Part shown: positions 1-10,074 of the stretch, piece by piece
Position numbering within the stretch: position 1 is the stretch's first letter
How the letters are laid out: the number at the start of each line of letters is the position of its first letter
NCBI GenBank assembly: GCA_003523185.1
Contig: DPGN01000021.1
Coordinates: forward strand, 17,555 to 81,554
DNA from: Halieaceae bacterium
GTDB lineage: Bacteria > Pseudomonadota > Gammaproteobacteria > Pseudomonadales > Halieaceae
Direction of reading: 5' to 3'
Length of the DNA stretch: 64,000 bases
Made by a program: the position numbers and the translations under genes
Notes under the pieces: generated by a model
Databases searched by the model: none
The model's input: only the letters and a program-made list of their open reading frames with translations
What the model was told of the DNA's origin: nothing

Positions 1-43
1 TCGGAAGGGCTGGTGTTATGGTGAGCAAAAAAGGATAAGCACC

Positions 44-1198
44 ATGTCAGTTCGCGTCATCAGAGAGCCTTTTCCCATCGTGTCTGTCGAGAAGTCATCT
101 TTCAAAGAGACCTACGGCGGCGCCGAAGACATTGTCATGGTGTTTTGTACGCTTATTCGCACTGCAGAGCCATCGGAGACCTGTCTTGTCACCATGCATC
201 CCATCGGCGGTACGGGTTGGTTACCGGTGATGAGTCAGTTTGCACGCGCCGGTGTTCACGTGCTGGCCTGTGACAGCCGCTACCGCGGCGCAGATTACGC
301 GCTCAACATGGAAAAAGTGACCATGGACTTGGGCTCAGCCGTCCGTCACGCACGCGATGTACTGGGATACAAGCATGTAGTCCTCTTGGGCTGGAGTGGA
401 GGAGGGTCGCTGTCCGCGTTTTATCAGGCTCAGGCTGAGCAGCCGACAGTGACATCGAGTCCCTGCGGTGGCGGCCCCGACCTGACCACTGCCGGTCTAT
501 TGCCGGCCCATGCCGTGGTCATGATGGCAGCACATGTCTCTCGCCACGGTACCCTCACCGAATGGATTGATCCGTCGATTACAGATGAGAACGACCCTGA
601 TAAACGAGACCCCGACCTCGATCTCTACTCAGGGCTGATACTGCCGCCCTATGAGCCGGATTTTCTGGCGCGTTACCGTGCAGCTCAGGTGGCGCGAAAT
701 CGCAAAATCACCGCCTGGGTAAAACATAAACTGGCTGAACTTCGGGATGCGGGTCGAAAGAACGAGGAGTTCGCCTTTGTCACTCATGGCACCATGGCGG
801 ATCCGCGCTGGCTTGACCCGTCTGTCGACCCGAATGACCGGGTTCCCGGCACCTGTTATTTGGGGGACCCGAAGGTCGTGAATAATGGGCCGGTGGGCCT
901 GGCGCGCTTTTGCACCCTGAGATCGTGGCTTTCGCAATGGAGTTTTGATGACGCCAATGCCTGTGGTCCAACCAGCTTGGCGAGAGTCAGCAAGCCGGTG
1001 TTGGTGGTTGGGAATACAGCCGATGATGCCTGCACTCCGAGCCATACGGATGCCTTGTTCGACGCCGTGACGCATGAACGCAAAGCCAAAGTTGAGATTA
1101 AGGGTGCTAACCATTACTACATGGGACAGCCAGAACTGGCGGCCGAGGCCACAGGCGCAGTTTTAGACTGGCTGCGGGAGTACGACTTCCCCGTCTAG
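44..1198 (+). CDS. alpha/beta-fold hydrolase
   Basis: A 384-residue cytoplasmic protein of the alpha/beta-hydrolase superfamily. Visible are an HPIGGTG strand-turn (52-58) of the type that forms the oxyanion hole, a GWSGGG nucleophile elbow with Ser118, and a C-terminal GANHYY motif whose His357 is the likely catalytic histidine. The first ATG is preceded by AAAAGGATAAG at a suitable distance. There is no signal peptide. The middle section (about 130-300) is long and may form a lid. The downstream VOC gene is convergent, so this gene may end a transcript that starts outside the window. Substrate is not deducible; ester or C-C bond hydrolysis are both possible. Confidence 0.85.
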   Translation: MSVRVIREPFPIVSVEKSSFKETYGGAEDIVMVFCTLIRTAEPSETCLVTMHPIGGTGWLPVMSQFARAGVHVLACDSRYRGADYALNMEKVTMDLGSAVRHARDVLGYKHVVLLGWSGGGSLSAFYQAQAEQPTVTSSPCGGGPDLTTAGLLPAHAVVMMAAHVSRHGTLTEWIDPSITDENDPDKRDPDLDLYSGLILPPYEPDFLARYRAAQVARNRKITAWVKHKLAELRDAGRKNEEFAFVTHGTMADPRWLDPSVDPNDRVPGTCYLGDPKVVNNGPVGLARFCTLRSWLSQWSFDDANACGPTSLARVSKPVLVVGNTADDACTPSHTDALFDAVTHERKAKVEIKGANHYYMGQPELAAEATGAVLDWLREYDFPV

Positions 1199-1215
1199 TG
1201 TCCGTCCATGGTGTC

Positions 1216-1917
1216 TTAGGCATCAGCTGACAAGCTCGGTGGTACTCGATCTTCGGCGCGCGTTTTGAAGTGGCTGTCGGCCATCTTCAACATCATCGGA
1301 TACGCCTCTTTCGGGTAAGCGAGGTGTGGCTTTTCCGGATCAAACCCCGGCTGTGCGACACTGCCGCCCTGTCCTGTGTAAGACGCCGGCTGCATGTACT
1401 GCTGAAGTTCCTCAGAAGAGATGCCTGCCAGCTCGACAACCTCGGGGTCGATCCACATTCCTTGATTATCCAGCGGATGCTCCACTTGGTCGCTGGTCGC
1501 GACTTCGAGCGTCAGGTTCTCGGGGCCGGCAAAGTAGATCGAATGGCACAAACCGTGATCGAGCGGCCCAAATACGGGTACGCCACGCGAGCGTATGCGG
1601 TCACGCATCGTCAGCAGCTCCTCCATGGTGTCAACGTTGAAAGCAATGTGTTGCATTGTGCCTGGTGCGGATGATCCGGCACCGGTGCCAGCGTGGGTCT
1701 GGCCCATGACGGTCTCTTTGTCCTCGTTTCCCGGGATGAAAACAAAGGAGAACGAAGCATCGCCCATCTGTAGAAAGGCATGCCAGGCATTGGGTACACC
1801 ATGCATCCAAAATAAGCCCTGCAGTGACATGCCCAGCACGTCTGAGAAAAATGCGATCTGCGATTTCATGTCGGCTGTTGAGATGGCGATATGGTGAACG
1901 GCGTTGGGTGTGGTCAT
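1216..1917 (-). CDS. VOC (glyoxalase/dioxygenase-fold) family protein
   Basis: A 233-residue vicinal-oxygen-chelate protein. Two beta-alpha-beta-beta-beta modules are visible: the first begins HHIAIS (8-13), the second begins MQHIAFNV near residue 88, and an LTLEVATS strand supplies the usual metal-binding Glu. This is the pattern of a metal-dependent VOC enzyme such as an extradiol dioxygenase or glyoxalase relative. A tail of roughly 70 residues, rich in Pro, Gln and Glu, extends past the second module. I place the start at the ATG at 1917, because GGAGGAAAG lies 10 bases before it; an upstream in-frame extension would add 19 residues with no better site. Substrate unknown. Confidence 0.85.
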   Translation of the reverse strand: MTTPNAVHHIAISTADMKSQIAFFSDVLGMSLQGLFWMHGVPNAWHAFLQMGDASFSFVFIPGNEDKETVMGQTHAGTGAGSSAPGTMQHIAFNVDTMEELLTMRDRIRSRGVPVFGPLDHGLCHSIYFAGPENLTLEVATSDQVEHPLDNQGMWIDPEVVELAGISSEELQQYMQPASYTGQGGSVAQPGFDPEKPHLAYPKEAYPMMLKMADSHFKTRAEDRVPPSLSADA

Positions 1918-2096
1918 AGTCCACTTTCCTCCATTTATTGATCTGAGTCTGCCGAGTGCAGGGGTGCTGATCAATAGGGCTGTTCTATAGACACCTTCCG
2001 GGAGTCATTTACTATGCCTAAGAGCGATCGTTGGCGAACAATGACGGGCGCGAAAAAAAGAGCAATAAAAAAAGCAAAAATGAGAGCGAGGTTAGT

Positions 2097-2987
2097 ATGG
2101 CGACGATCGAACACCTAAGCGCTGACGCGACCACCGATGCAATTGTCGAAGTGCTGGAGCGCGATGGCGCCGTCATCATCGACGGACTGATGGCATCGAA
2201 TGAGGTGCAGCGTCTGAACGATGATTTAGCGCCATTTTTATCCAAAGAAGTGTACGGGCGTGACGAGTTCACTGGCTATAAAACTCAGCGTATTGGCGCA
2301 CTCGTTGCTCGCTCTCAGGCCTGCCAGAGCGTTGCGGTAAATCCACTGATGCTTTCTTCCGCACGCCAGTATTTGGCGCAGTTCTGTGACGACATTCAGT
2401 TGCACTTCACGTCGGCTGTGGCCATAGCGCCAGGCGAGAGTGCTCAAATACTCCATCGCGACCGCGGCATATGGGGTGGTTATCTACCCCGCCGTGTAGA
2501 GCCCTTGTTTAGCACTATCTGGGCAATCACACCCTTTACAAAGGAAAATGGTGCGACCCAGGTCGTGCCAGGTTCACACCAGTGGGATAAGGACCGATTA
2601 CCCGAGGCTCATGAGATTGCTTACGCCGAAATGGCGCCCGGGTCAGTACTTTGTTACACCGGAACAGTGCTCCATGGCGGGGGTGCTAACGCGACGACCG
2701 ACGAGGTGCGGACCGGTGTCTTTATGCACTACGCCCTCAGCTGGTTGCGCCAGGAAGAGAACCAATACCTCTCTTGCCCACCGAATCATGCAAGCAAGTT
2801 GAGCCCGGAGCTCCGAGCACTCATTGGCTATTCTAAGGGCGGCTATGTGCTTGGCTTCTACTCTGATCCAGATGATGACTCCGGCCGGCACGAGTCAGTC
2901 AGCCCGGAGAATATGTTCAGTCAACGGGCTGAACGATTTGGTGCCATCGAAGGCGCTGATCACGTTGTTTCTTCTTCCATGAAGTGA
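2097..2987 (+). CDS. phytanoyl-CoA dioxygenase (PhyH) family protein
   Basis: A 296-residue Fe(II)/2-oxoglutarate dioxygenase of the PhyH family. The iron facial triad is readable: His120 and Asp122 in LHRDRG and the distal His193 in VLHGGG, with Arg205 well placed to bind 2-oxoglutarate. VPGSHQWD (157-164) is also typical of the family. The start is the ATG at 2097; an upstream TTG would add a 22-residue lysine-rich leader read from an A-rich stretch, which looks like untranslated leader. The next gene, an EthD-domain protein, follows after 51 bases, so the two are probably co-transcribed. Substrate is unknown; PhyH proteins hydroxylate many small molecules besides phytanoyl-CoA. Confidence 0.85.
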   Translation: MATIEHLSADATTDAIVEVLERDGAVIIDGLMASNEVQRLNDDLAPFLSKEVYGRDEFTGYKTQRIGALVARSQACQSVAVNPLMLSSARQYLAQFCDDIQLHFTSAVAIAPGESAQILHRDRGIWGGYLPRRVEPLFSTIWAITPFTKENGATQVVPGSHQWDKDRLPEAHEIAYAEMAPGSVLCYTGTVLHGGGANATTDEVRTGVFMHYALSWLRQEENQYLSCPPNHASKLSPELRALIGYSKGGYVLGFYSDPDDDSGRHESVSPENMFSQRAERFGAIEGADHVVSSSMK

Positions 2988-3038
2988 GGGAAGAGACAGG
3001 GTAGATATCGCGAGCCACAGCTTGAGGGAGGTTGAGGA

Positions 3039-3416
3039 ATGATCAAGGTAGTCACGTTGTTATTTAAACGACCCGATCTATCGGCCGAGGAGTTTCGTGA
3101 CTACTACGAGTCGCATCATCGCCTTCTAGGTGAGAAATACTTAAGTCCTCACGCACTGAAATACATTCGGCGTTATCCGATCCTGGCCGGGGATGGGGCC
3201 GAGACACCAGGCTTCGACGTGATGATGGAAGTCTGGTTCGACAACTATTACTCCATGGAAGCCGCCATGGCGGACATGAGTACCGAGGCCGCTCAACACG
3301 AACTTGCGGAGGATGAAGAGCAGTTGTTTGACCGTGAACGGACGCAAAGTTTCATTGTCGATGAGTGTGAATCGGACTTGGATGATGACGACCGAGACGA
3401 ACTCGCCGACGGTTGA
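3039..3416 (+). CDS. EthD-domain protein
   Basis: A 125-residue dimeric alpha/beta-barrel (ferredoxin-like) protein of the EthD family. The family signature is clear at the N terminus: a KVVTLLFKRPDLS strand, then FRDYYESHHRLLG with the conserved Tyr and His residues. The last 18 residues are strongly acidic (a run of Asp and Glu), which is not part of the domain. The ATG is preceded by GGGAGGTTGAGGA, a strong ribosome site. EthD proteins accompany monooxygenase and polyketide-type pathways as small accessory or isomerase-like proteins; next to a PhyH dioxygenase it may act on or bind that enzyme's product. That role is inference. Confidence 0.8.
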   Translation: MIKVVTLLFKRPDLSAEEFRDYYESHHRLLGEKYLSPHALKYIRRYPILAGDGAETPGFDVMMEVWFDNYYSMEAAMADMSTEAAQHELAEDEEQLFDRERTQSFIVDECESDLDDDDRDELADG

Positions 3417-3429
3417 CCACTAGACACGA

Positions 3430-3446
3430 AGCCGCCCCCGGCGGCT
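3430..3446. terminator. GC-rich hairpin after the PhyH-EthD pair
   Basis: AGCCGCC CCC GGCGGCT forms a perfect 7-bp stem with a 3-base loop 14 bases after the EthD stop codon. No T tract follows, so if it ends transcription it would do so weakly or with another factor. It sits between convergent genes. Confidence 0.4.
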
Positions 3447-3554
3447 CGCAAACTCGAGCATTATCGTCCGCTAGCTTGAAACTGCATAAGCCAGCAAGGC
3501 CAGTAGTGTTCTTCTGTCGTCCGCGAGCGGGGACAGAAAGAACCGGTCGTTGAT

Positions 3555-5831
3555 TTAATCTCGCTTGCTCAAAATTTCGGCGGCTGCCAGTGCACTGACG
3601 TTGAAAATCGCACGAGGTGTGGCCGAGTTCACCATGATATGTGCAGGGCGCTTGAGTCCTGACATGTAGGGCCCAATTAGCAGGCCATTGGCTTTTTGGC
3701 GCAACAGGCCCAGGGCGATATTGGCCGCGTCGAGCCCGGGGAAGACGAGTAAATTAGCTTTGCCTTGCAGCCGACTGTCATCGTAAATCGTTTGACGGTA
3801 AGCCGAGTCGAGCGCTGTCAGTGAATGCATTTCACCGTCAATTTCCACATCGGGAAGTCGCTCGCGCAAAATCTCACTCGCCTGACGCATTTTGCGTGCA
3901 GATGGCGCGTTTGAGGAGCCAAAGTTGGAGTGAGATAAGAGCGCCACTCTGGGGGTGATGCCAAACTGTCGAACCTGCTCAATACCCAGCAGTGTCTTGG
4001 AGACGATTTGATCGACAGTGGGATCCAAGTCGATAAAACAGTCGGTTAGGAAAAGCGGACCATCATCGAACAACAACGTCGTAAGGGTCGATGCGCGAAC
4101 GTCTGAGCCTTGTATGCCAATGACCGAGCGGAGTGTTTGGAAGTGGTCGGTAAAACGACCCACCTTTCCACAGATCATGCCATCAGCATCGCCGTTACGC
4201 AGCGCCATGGCTGCGATAACGGTGCTATCCGTACGCAAGAGTACGCTACTGCGCTCTACCGATACGCCGCTTCGGCCGGCTATCTGGTGATAGTCCTGTG
4301 AGTACTCTTCGTATTTGTCGTAGCTACGCGGATTGATGACGTCAACATCTTCACCCAAACGAATGCGTAAGCCGAGATCCTCGATGATCTCATTCAGCGC
4401 AGAAGGCCGTCCGACGAGAATGGGGCGAGCAATGGCTTCATCGACCACAGTTTGTACCGCGCGAATCACGGTTTCGTTTTCCGCATCCGAGTAAACTAGC
4501 TTCAGTCCACTATTGGTGGCTGCGTTGATTACCGGCTGCATGAACATGCCTGACCGGTTGACGTGCTTGCTCAGAGTTCGGCGATACTCATCGATATCTT
4601 CAATCGGCCGACTCGCGACGCCCGTTTTCATGGCTGCTTCGACAACGGCAACCGGTACTCGCTCAAAAAGGCGAGGATCAAACGGTTTCGGAATGATGTA
4701 CTCCGGACCAAATTTCAACGACTGACCATCGTAAGCCAAGGCAACTTCTTCTGATGCCTCCTGCTGTGCTAGGTCAACAAGCCCATAGGCACAGGCGATC
4801 TTCATTTCGTCGTTGATGCTTGTCGCACCGCAGTCCAATGCGCCTCGAAACAGGAAGGGGAAGCAGAGAACGTTGTTTACCTGATTGGGAAAGTCCGAAC
4901 GACCGGTGCCGATAATCGCATCGGGGCGCGCTTCCCTCGCGAGATCCGGATGAATCTCTGGATTTGGGTTTGCCATGGCCAAAATAAGGGGGTTCGGCGC
5001 CATTTGCTTAACCATGTCTTGGGTCACACAGTCGCCGGTTGAGAGACCAAAGAAGATGTCCGCACCTTCCATTGCTTCGGCGAGCGTTCGCTTATCTGTA
5101 TCGCGCGCGTAACGCGCTTTGAATTCGTTCATGCCCTCGGTTCGGCCTTCATAGATGAGGCCCTTGCTGTCGCACATGAATACGTTTTCACGCTTGAGAC
5201 CCAAACTCACAATCAGGTCTGCGCATGACATGCTGGCGGAGCCTGCGCCAGAGATAACGAGTTTGACCTCTTCCATTTTTTTGCCGGTCAGCTTCAACCA
5301 TGAGATGACTGCCGCCGTGGACACCACCGCTGTACCGTGCTGGTCGTCGTGAAATACAGGAATGTTCATTCGCTCGCGGAGCTGACGTTCAACGTAAAAA
5401 CACTCAGGTGCTTTGATGTCTTCCAGCACGATGCCACCAAAGGTTGGTTCAAGCGCGGCGATGATATTGACGAGTTTTTCAGGGTCGCGTTCGTCGATCT
5501 CAAGATCAAACGTGTCGATATCGGAAAACTTCTTCATGAGGACAGCCTTGCCCTCCATAACAGGCTTTGATGCCAGTGCGCCAATAGGGCCCAGGCCCAA
5601 TACGGCCGTACCGTTGCTGATGACTGCAACGAGGTTGCCTCGGGCCGTGACTTTTGATGCGTTAAGAGGATCCTCGACAATGTATTCGCAGGCGTGTGCA
5701 ACACCGGGCGAGTAGGCCATAGACAGGTCTGCCTGAGTTTCAAGTGGCGTCGTTGCTCTGATTTCCAGCTTCCCGGGCTTTCCCTCGATGTGATACTTGA
5801 GGGATTCCTCTTTGAACGTAGGCTTCTCCAT
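3555..5831 (-). CDS. maeB: NADP-dependent malic enzyme, phosphotransacetylase-fused
   Basis: A 758-residue two-domain malic enzyme, close to the 759 residues of E. coli MaeB. It converts malate to pyruvate with reduction of NADP, feeding pyruvate and NADPH to biosynthesis. The N-terminal catalytic part contains [20 protein letters not shown] and the nucleotide-binding ISGAGSAS motif; from about residue 430 the sequence is a phosphate acetyltransferase-like domain, which in MaeB enzymes is regulatory (binding acetyl-CoA) rather than catalytic. The start is the ATG at 5831 with GGAG eight bases before it; an in-frame upstream start would add 16 residues. It stands alone, with no operon partner. 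Confidence 0.95.
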   Translation of the reverse strand: MEKPTFKEESLKYHIEGKPGKLEIRATTPLETQADLSMAYSPGVAHACEYIVEDPLNASKVTARGNLVAVISNGTAVLGLGPIGALASKPVMEGKAVLMKKFSDIDTFDLEIDERDPEKLVNIIAALEPTFGGIVLEDIKAPECFYVERQLRERMNIPVFHDDQHGTAVVSTAAVISWLKLTGKKMEEVKLVISGAGSASMSCADLIVSLGLKRENVFMCDSKGLIYEGRTEGMNEFKARYARDTDKRTLAEAMEGADIFFGLSTGDCVTQDMVKQMAPNPLILAMANPNPEIHPDLAREARPDAIIGTGRSDFPNQVNNVLCFPFLFRGALDCGATSINDEMKIACAYGLVDLAQQEASEEVALAYDGQSLKFGPEYIIPKPFDPRLFERVPVAVVEAAMKTGVASRPIEDIDEYRRTLSKHVNRSGMFMQPVINAATNSGLKLVYSDAENETVIRAVQTVVDEAIARPILVGRPSALNEIIEDLGLRIRLGEDVDVINPRSYDKYEEYSQDYHQIAGRSGVSVERSSVLLRTDSTVIAAMALRNGDADGMICGKVGRFTDHFQTLRSVIGIQGSDVRASTLTTLLFDDGPLFLTDCFIDLDPTVDQIVSKTLLGIEQVRQFGITPRVALLSHSNFGSSNAPSARKMRQASEILRERLPDVEIDGEMHSLTALDSAYRQTIYDDSRLQGKANLLVFPGLDAANIALGLLRQKANGLLIGPYMSGLKRPAHIMVNSATPRAIFNVSALAAAEILSKRD

Positions 5832-6108
5832 TAGAGACTCCAATGTGTGAGTGAGTGGGTTCGCTCGTTGCGATTGCAAAGAGGAACAGTTGGCTACTTA
5901 TTAATAGCACTAGGTGAATAGGCTAAGTGAAACACGAAACGGGTGGTTTCACGGCGCATACCAGTCATTCTGTGACAAATTGCGCCTAAACGTACGAGTA
6001 TCTTGAGAGCTTGGTTCCCTCAGAGCACCGTTTGCCAGCTTTTAGTCTCAGTACACGTAGTCTCGGATCGCGCGCTGGCCTTAATTTATGTTTTGGGATT
6101 CGAGAAAC
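5832..6108. other. intergenic region upstream of maeB
   Basis: No gene is seen here. The stretch next to 5832 carries the maeB ribosome site and, presumably, its promoter on the minus strand. I find no convincing -35/-10 pair, repeat or structured RNA. The far end abuts the terminator of the short-chain dehydrogenase gene. Confidence 0.5.
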
Positions 6109-6137
6109 AAAAAAGCCTCACCAAGGGGCGAGGCTTT
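6109..6137 (-). terminator. intrinsic terminator of the SDR gene
   Basis: Read on the minus strand, GCCTCGCC, loop CCTT, GGTGAGGC (8-bp stem with one G-U pair) is followed by TTTTTT. Flanking A and T residues extend the stem. It lies 29 bases past the stop codon of the short-chain dehydrogenase gene at 6166. Confidence 0.85.
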
Positions 6138-6165
6138 CAGTCGGCACAGGCCGGCATTTTGTAGC

Positions 6166-6945
6166 TTACTTTGGTGGCATTCGGATGCCGCCGTCCAATC
6201 GAATGACTTCTGCATTCATGTAGGGGTTGGTGATGCAGTCAATGACCGAGAACGCAAGTTCCTCAGCGCTTCCCAGACGCTTGGGGAACAGCACTGATTT
6301 ACCTAGGTGTGCTTTAAATGCGTCTGACTCGGGACCTTCTCCATAAATAGGTGTGTCAATTAGGCCAGGTGCGACCGTATTGACCCGAACACCAACGGCG
6401 GCGAGATCCCTTGCGATAGGCAGCGCCATACCCACAACGCCCGCTTTGGAGGCCGAGTAGGCACACTGTCCAATCTGTCCGTCGAAGGCAGCGGCCGACG
6501 CAAGATTCACGATCGCGCCTCTGCCACCGTCATCATCCAGTGGTTCCTGCTTCGCCATTTGTGCCGCTGCGCGACTGAGCATGTTGAAGGTGCCAATCAG
6601 GTTGACCTTGATAACAAAGCTGAATTTATCGAGCGGGAAGGGCTCGCCATCGCGGCTGACGGTACGGCCAGCGGCACCCAAGCCTGCCGAGTTCACACAG
6701 GCACGCAATGGGCCCAGTGCTGCCGCAGCGGCGACCGCTGCATCGGCGTCTTCGATACTCGATACGTCGCACTTTACGAACGCGCCACCAATCTCGTCAG
6801 CAACCTGCTGACCGCGCTCCTCATTGAGGTCGGCAATAACGACCTTGGAGCCTAAGTCCGCTAGTTGTCGGGCGCATGCCTCTCCAATCCCCGATGCACC
6901 TCCGGTGACGATTGAAGAGCTACCCTCTAAATTTACTCGCGGCAT
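6166..6945 (-). CDS. short-chain dehydrogenase/reductase, 3-hydroxyacyl-CoA dehydrogenase type
   Basis: A 259-residue classical SDR. TGGASGIG (14-21) binds the dinucleotide, Asp39 at the end of the second strand favours NAD over NADP, NSAG is at 85-88, and the catalytic set is Ser150, Tyr163 and Lys167 in YSASK. The overall sequence, with VNLIGTFN and VAPGLIDTP, is of the type-II 3-hydroxyacyl-CoA dehydrogenase (HSD17B10-like) group that oxidises short or branched 3-hydroxyacyl-CoA in fatty acid or isoleucine breakdown. AAGGAG stands 8 bases before the ATG. A clear terminator follows, so it is probably a single-gene transcript. The exact substrate is not readable. Confidence 0.9.
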   Translation of the reverse strand: MPRVNLEGSSSIVTGGASGIGEACARQLADLGSKVVIADLNEERGQQVADEIGGAFVKCDVSSIEDADAAVAAAAALGPLRACVNSAGLGAAGRTVSRDGEPFPLDKFSFVIKVNLIGTFNMLSRAAAQMAKQEPLDDDGGRGAIVNLASAAAFDGQIGQCAYSASKAGVVGMALPIARDLAAVGVRVNTVAPGLIDTPIYGEGPESDAFKAHLGKSVLFPKRLGSAEELAFSVIDCITNPYMNAEVIRLDGGIRMPPK

Positions 6946-7008
6946 ACCGCTTCTCCTTATTGTGTTAGATGAATTGTGAGCAACGCTAAGCGTCCGGCAA
7001 GACGCCTA

Positions 7009-7020
7009 TAATTGCAATTA
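7009..7020. promoter_or_regulatory. 12-bp perfect palindrome upstream of the SDR gene
   Basis: TAATTGCAATTA is its own reverse complement and lies 64 bases before the SDR start codon in the short gap to the M14 peptidase gene. It could be an operator for the SDR gene. An AT-rich 12-mer palindrome can also arise by chance. Confidence 0.25.
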
Positions 7021-7043
7021 CCTGTCTATGAAACGCGCAGATC

Positions 7044-9908
7044 TTAAAGCTCAACCCGCGCCGATGTGCCCAAGCCGGGACCGTAAACCAACGCATTTAA
7101 CCAAACGCGACCCACGCCTCGTGTAGACCCCCTAAAGTTGGGCTGACCAGAGAACAGAATAACCTGACCCTTACCCACCCGCTCTCTCGTTACATAGGCT
7201 GAATTCGCGATCCGCGCCGCGGCTTCCGGCCAGAGCAAGCCACTCATGCGGACGGAGACAGCTGTACCTCGTGGAGCCGTAGACCAGTTCAGCGTCTGGG
7301 CCTCGGTCACTTCGCTGTCTGACTGTAACGCGCCCACCCGAACCACAGCCTGCTGCCTTCCTTTTGTCATGAGAGGTGGTTGCTCGCTATAGAGGAGAGG
7401 TAGTGTTTCCGGGGTACCAAATGTCATCCAATGCAAACGATCGACCCGCCCGGCAACCATGGCACCTGATGGCATGAAGCCGGACTGCCATGCTTCGCGG
7501 CGTTTTAACTCGTCGGCTGATAGCGCCTTGCTGCCCTGATCCCATGGGTAGGCCACGTTGGCGTTAACACGGTGGGCCGCCACCGCCCCCATGTCTAAAG
7601 CATCATCCGTCGCCAATATTTCGCGCTGCAGGGCGATGTCGTACTCCTGCGCCTCGCTCAGGCTATCGCCGACTGTTCGCACACCACCAATACCGCCTTC
7701 GCGCGCCAGATTCGCCGCACTGTTGTCGTGTGCCACCAAGGTGCCGCCTTGCTTAACCCAGTCACGCAGTGCGCCGAGTTCGGCGTCGCTCATGGGTCGG
7801 TAGCCATTGGGGATAACGATGGTGTTGTAACGCCGCAGGTCGGCGCGAGATAGGTAGGAAGTATCAATCTGGCTGTGCCGGATACCCAGGTGTGTGTCGA
7901 TAGCCCACCAACTTGAACCCACGTCATAACTGCTAAACCCAGCCTGACTCAAGATGGCAATTTGCGGACGCGTCAGTAGCCGGAAGTGGGAGCCTCCCCA
8001 GTCGGGTAAGTCGCCAGCGCCATAACCCGAGCCAATCGAATTGACCGTTAGCTGTAGATGCTCCGCTTCTGCGGTGATGAGATCCGTCAGATTGTCGAGC
8101 TTCAGGTTGTCCATGGCGGTCACGAAGACCGAGCCTCGCGGCAGCGATTGACCGGACAATTCTGTCGCTTTGTCAATGACTCGCACTTGTACGCCCGACT
8201 CCATGAGGCGGGCCGCGAATGCCACTGAGCGGTCATCGTCACCGCTCACGCTCCACGCGATGGCTTCGGCTACCACGTCAATACTTGGTTCTGCGCTCTG
8301 CCACGGCCGCAGGCCTTGATTCAGGTGCTCAGGAACAGTGACGGCTGGAAGCCCATACATCATGCTGAAGTTCCATGCTGTGGTGTCGTACATGAGTGAG
8401 GAACCGTCACGGAGCGTGCGCTGCCGTTCCTCTACGAGAACGGATTTTATGACCTCCGCATCGAATTCGAGAATCGCCGCAACCAGGGGTGCGTCAGGCT
8501 GGCGATTGGGGATGATTAGGCTGCCCTCGGGAATGGTGAATCCGCGTTCTTCACTGCCAAGCTGCGTTGTCGCACGCGCTACTTTCAGAGGAGCATCATT
8601 GGTAAACATCTCGATGCCTTGGGCGTCGAGGCGCTCGACTAATGCAGCCATTCGGCCATGATTGTCGTTAGCCAGAATCACATAGCTTTTATCAGAGAAT
8701 TTACTTTTAGCAGAGACGTTATATTTGCGCCCATCCCAGTAGTCGCGATACATCGCTTGGGAGTGCGTGGCCAGTGATTCGAGATTGGCCATGGTGCTGA
8801 CAAATTGATGGTGCACAGACTCCATGTAGGTCTGTACGGTTCCCTCCGGACGTCTAACGCCGTCTTCAGCCATCCGCGATTGTTCGTAGAGGATGTGCAT
8901 GCTGCCGCGGTATTCGGAGTAGTTCGAGTAGCCGGGGTACCAATTTTCGAACCACTCACCCGTGAAGTAGCGCCATGACCGGTCATCAAACGCAGCGCCT
9001 TGTTCCTCGGAGAAGGTGACAGCCCATTTTTGCAGGTCGGTATCAATGTTCGTGTTGAGCGGCTGACGGGGCGGACCCATCAGGAAGGTGCTCTGCGAAC
9101 CCATCTCATGCCCGTCAATCATGATCTGTGGTCGCCAGGTATTGATTAGCGCCACGCGTCCACGCGTTTCCGGCTGCGTCAGTAAAAAGAAGTCTCGATT
9201 GAGATCGAAGAAGTAGTGGTTGGTCCGACCAAACGGCCAATCACCGGTGTGTAGCAATGACTGGTCATCGACATTGGGTGCCGTGCCTCGATATTGCTCG
9301 AGTGATTTGGCAAATCGGGCGCGACCATCGGGGTTCATCATCGGATCGATGACCACAACTATGTTATCGAGCATCGCCTCAACCTGATCATCTGTGCTTG
9401 CGATGAGGTGATAAATGCTCGCCATCGCAGCATCGGCACCCGAGGTTTCATTACCGTGGATGGAATAGGCCATCCAGGCAACGGCAGGGAGTCTCTCAAT
9501 GATGTCATTGGCTTCTTTGTCGGTGATCGCACGTGCGTCGGAGAGTCGTGAGATGTCCGCTTCAATCGCCTCCAATCGCGATAGGTTTTCCGGCGAGGAG
9601 ATGAAGACGGCGAAAAGCGGTCTTCCTTCGTGAGTCTTCGCGTATTCAATGACTTTGAGTCGATCGGACTCGTCTGTCCATTGTTTGATTGCCGCACTGA
9701 TCTGAGCGGGGGTAGCGACCCGTTGACCAGCCTCGAAGCCCAAAAAGACCGAGGGCTTTGAGACGCTATCCGTATAGGTCCCTTCCAAAAGGGTGCCGCT
9801 GTAAACCAGATCGGGGTCGCTGGTGGGCTTCATTAATAGGCCTGCGACAGCACTCTGTGCTGTGAAGGCCGTAACCGCGATCAAAACCAACTTTCTAACG
9901 AATGACAT
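7044..9908 (-). CDS. secreted M14-family zinc carboxypeptidase
   Basis: A 954-residue exported peptidase. Residues 1-22 are a Sec signal peptide with likely cleavage after AVA. The M14 zinc site is visible: His151 and Glu154 in IHGNETSG, and His267 in IDGHEMG; Asn237-Arg238 in DLNRD match the substrate-carboxylate-binding pair. The enzyme should trim C-terminal residues from peptides in the periplasm or outside. The long C-terminal half, with stretches such as GGTLVAHDN and GQVILFSGQPNFRG, resembles a class-I glutamine-amidotransferase-like fold often appended in large bacterial M14 proteins. Start codon follows AAGGGAACACACT. Confidence 0.9.
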   Translation of the reverse strand: MSFVRKLVLIAVTAFTAQSAVAGLLMKPTSDPDLVYSGTLLEGTYTDSVSKPSVFLGFEAGQRVATPAQISAAIKQWTDESDRLKVIEYAKTHEGRPLFAVFISSPENLSRLEAIEADISRLSDARAITDKEANDIIERLPAVAWMAYSIHGNETSGADAAMASIYHLIASTDDQVEAMLDNIVVVIDPMMNPDGRARFAKSLEQYRGTAPNVDDQSLLHTGDWPFGRTNHYFFDLNRDFFLLTQPETRGRVALINTWRPQIMIDGHEMGSQSTFLMGPPRQPLNTNIDTDLQKWAVTFSEEQGAAFDDRSWRYFTGEWFENWYPGYSNYSEYRGSMHILYEQSRMAEDGVRRPEGTVQTYMESVHHQFVSTMANLESLATHSQAMYRDYWDGRKYNVSAKSKFSDKSYVILANDNHGRMAALVERLDAQGIEMFTNDAPLKVARATTQLGSEERGFTIPEGSLIIPNRQPDAPLVAAILEFDAEVIKSVLVEERQRTLRDGSSLMYDTTAWNFSMMYGLPAVTVPEHLNQGLRPWQSAEPSIDVVAEAIAWSVSGDDDRSVAFAARLMESGVQVRVIDKATELSGQSLPRGSVFVTAMDNLKLDNLTDLITAEAEHLQLTVNSIGSGYGAGDLPDWGGSHFRLLTRPQIAILSQAGFSSYDVGSSWWAIDTHLGIRHSQIDTSYLSRADLRRYNTIVIPNGYRPMSDAELGALRDWVKQGGTLVAHDNSAANLAREGGIGGVRTVGDSLSEAQEYDIALQREILATDDALDMGAVAAHRVNANVAYPWDQGSKALSADELKRREAWQSGFMPSGAMVAGRVDRLHWMTFGTPETLPLLYSEQPPLMTKGRQQAVVRVGALQSDSEVTEAQTLNWSTAPRGTAVSVRMSGLLWPEAAARIANSAYVTRERVGKGQVILFSGQPNFRGSTRGVGRVWLNALVYGPGLGTSARVEL

Positions 9909-10074
9909 AGTGTGTTCCCTTATAAAAAAACCTGCTCGCTACACTCACCTTTGCTCGGCTCCATGAACTCGGTAAAGTAAATCTTTGAGCACTATTTATT
10001 CTGCCTATTCTGCGATAAACCAAGACTGCTTTATCATGCCGTGCAGAAGGTGCACTGCAAACAGGAAATGTGTA

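Noticed and set aside
2031..2096. N-terminal extension of the PhyH protein from a TTG codon
   Set aside because: The added 22 residues are a Lys/Asn/Ser-rich stretch from A-rich leader DNA, and the ATG at 2097 begins at the usual family start.
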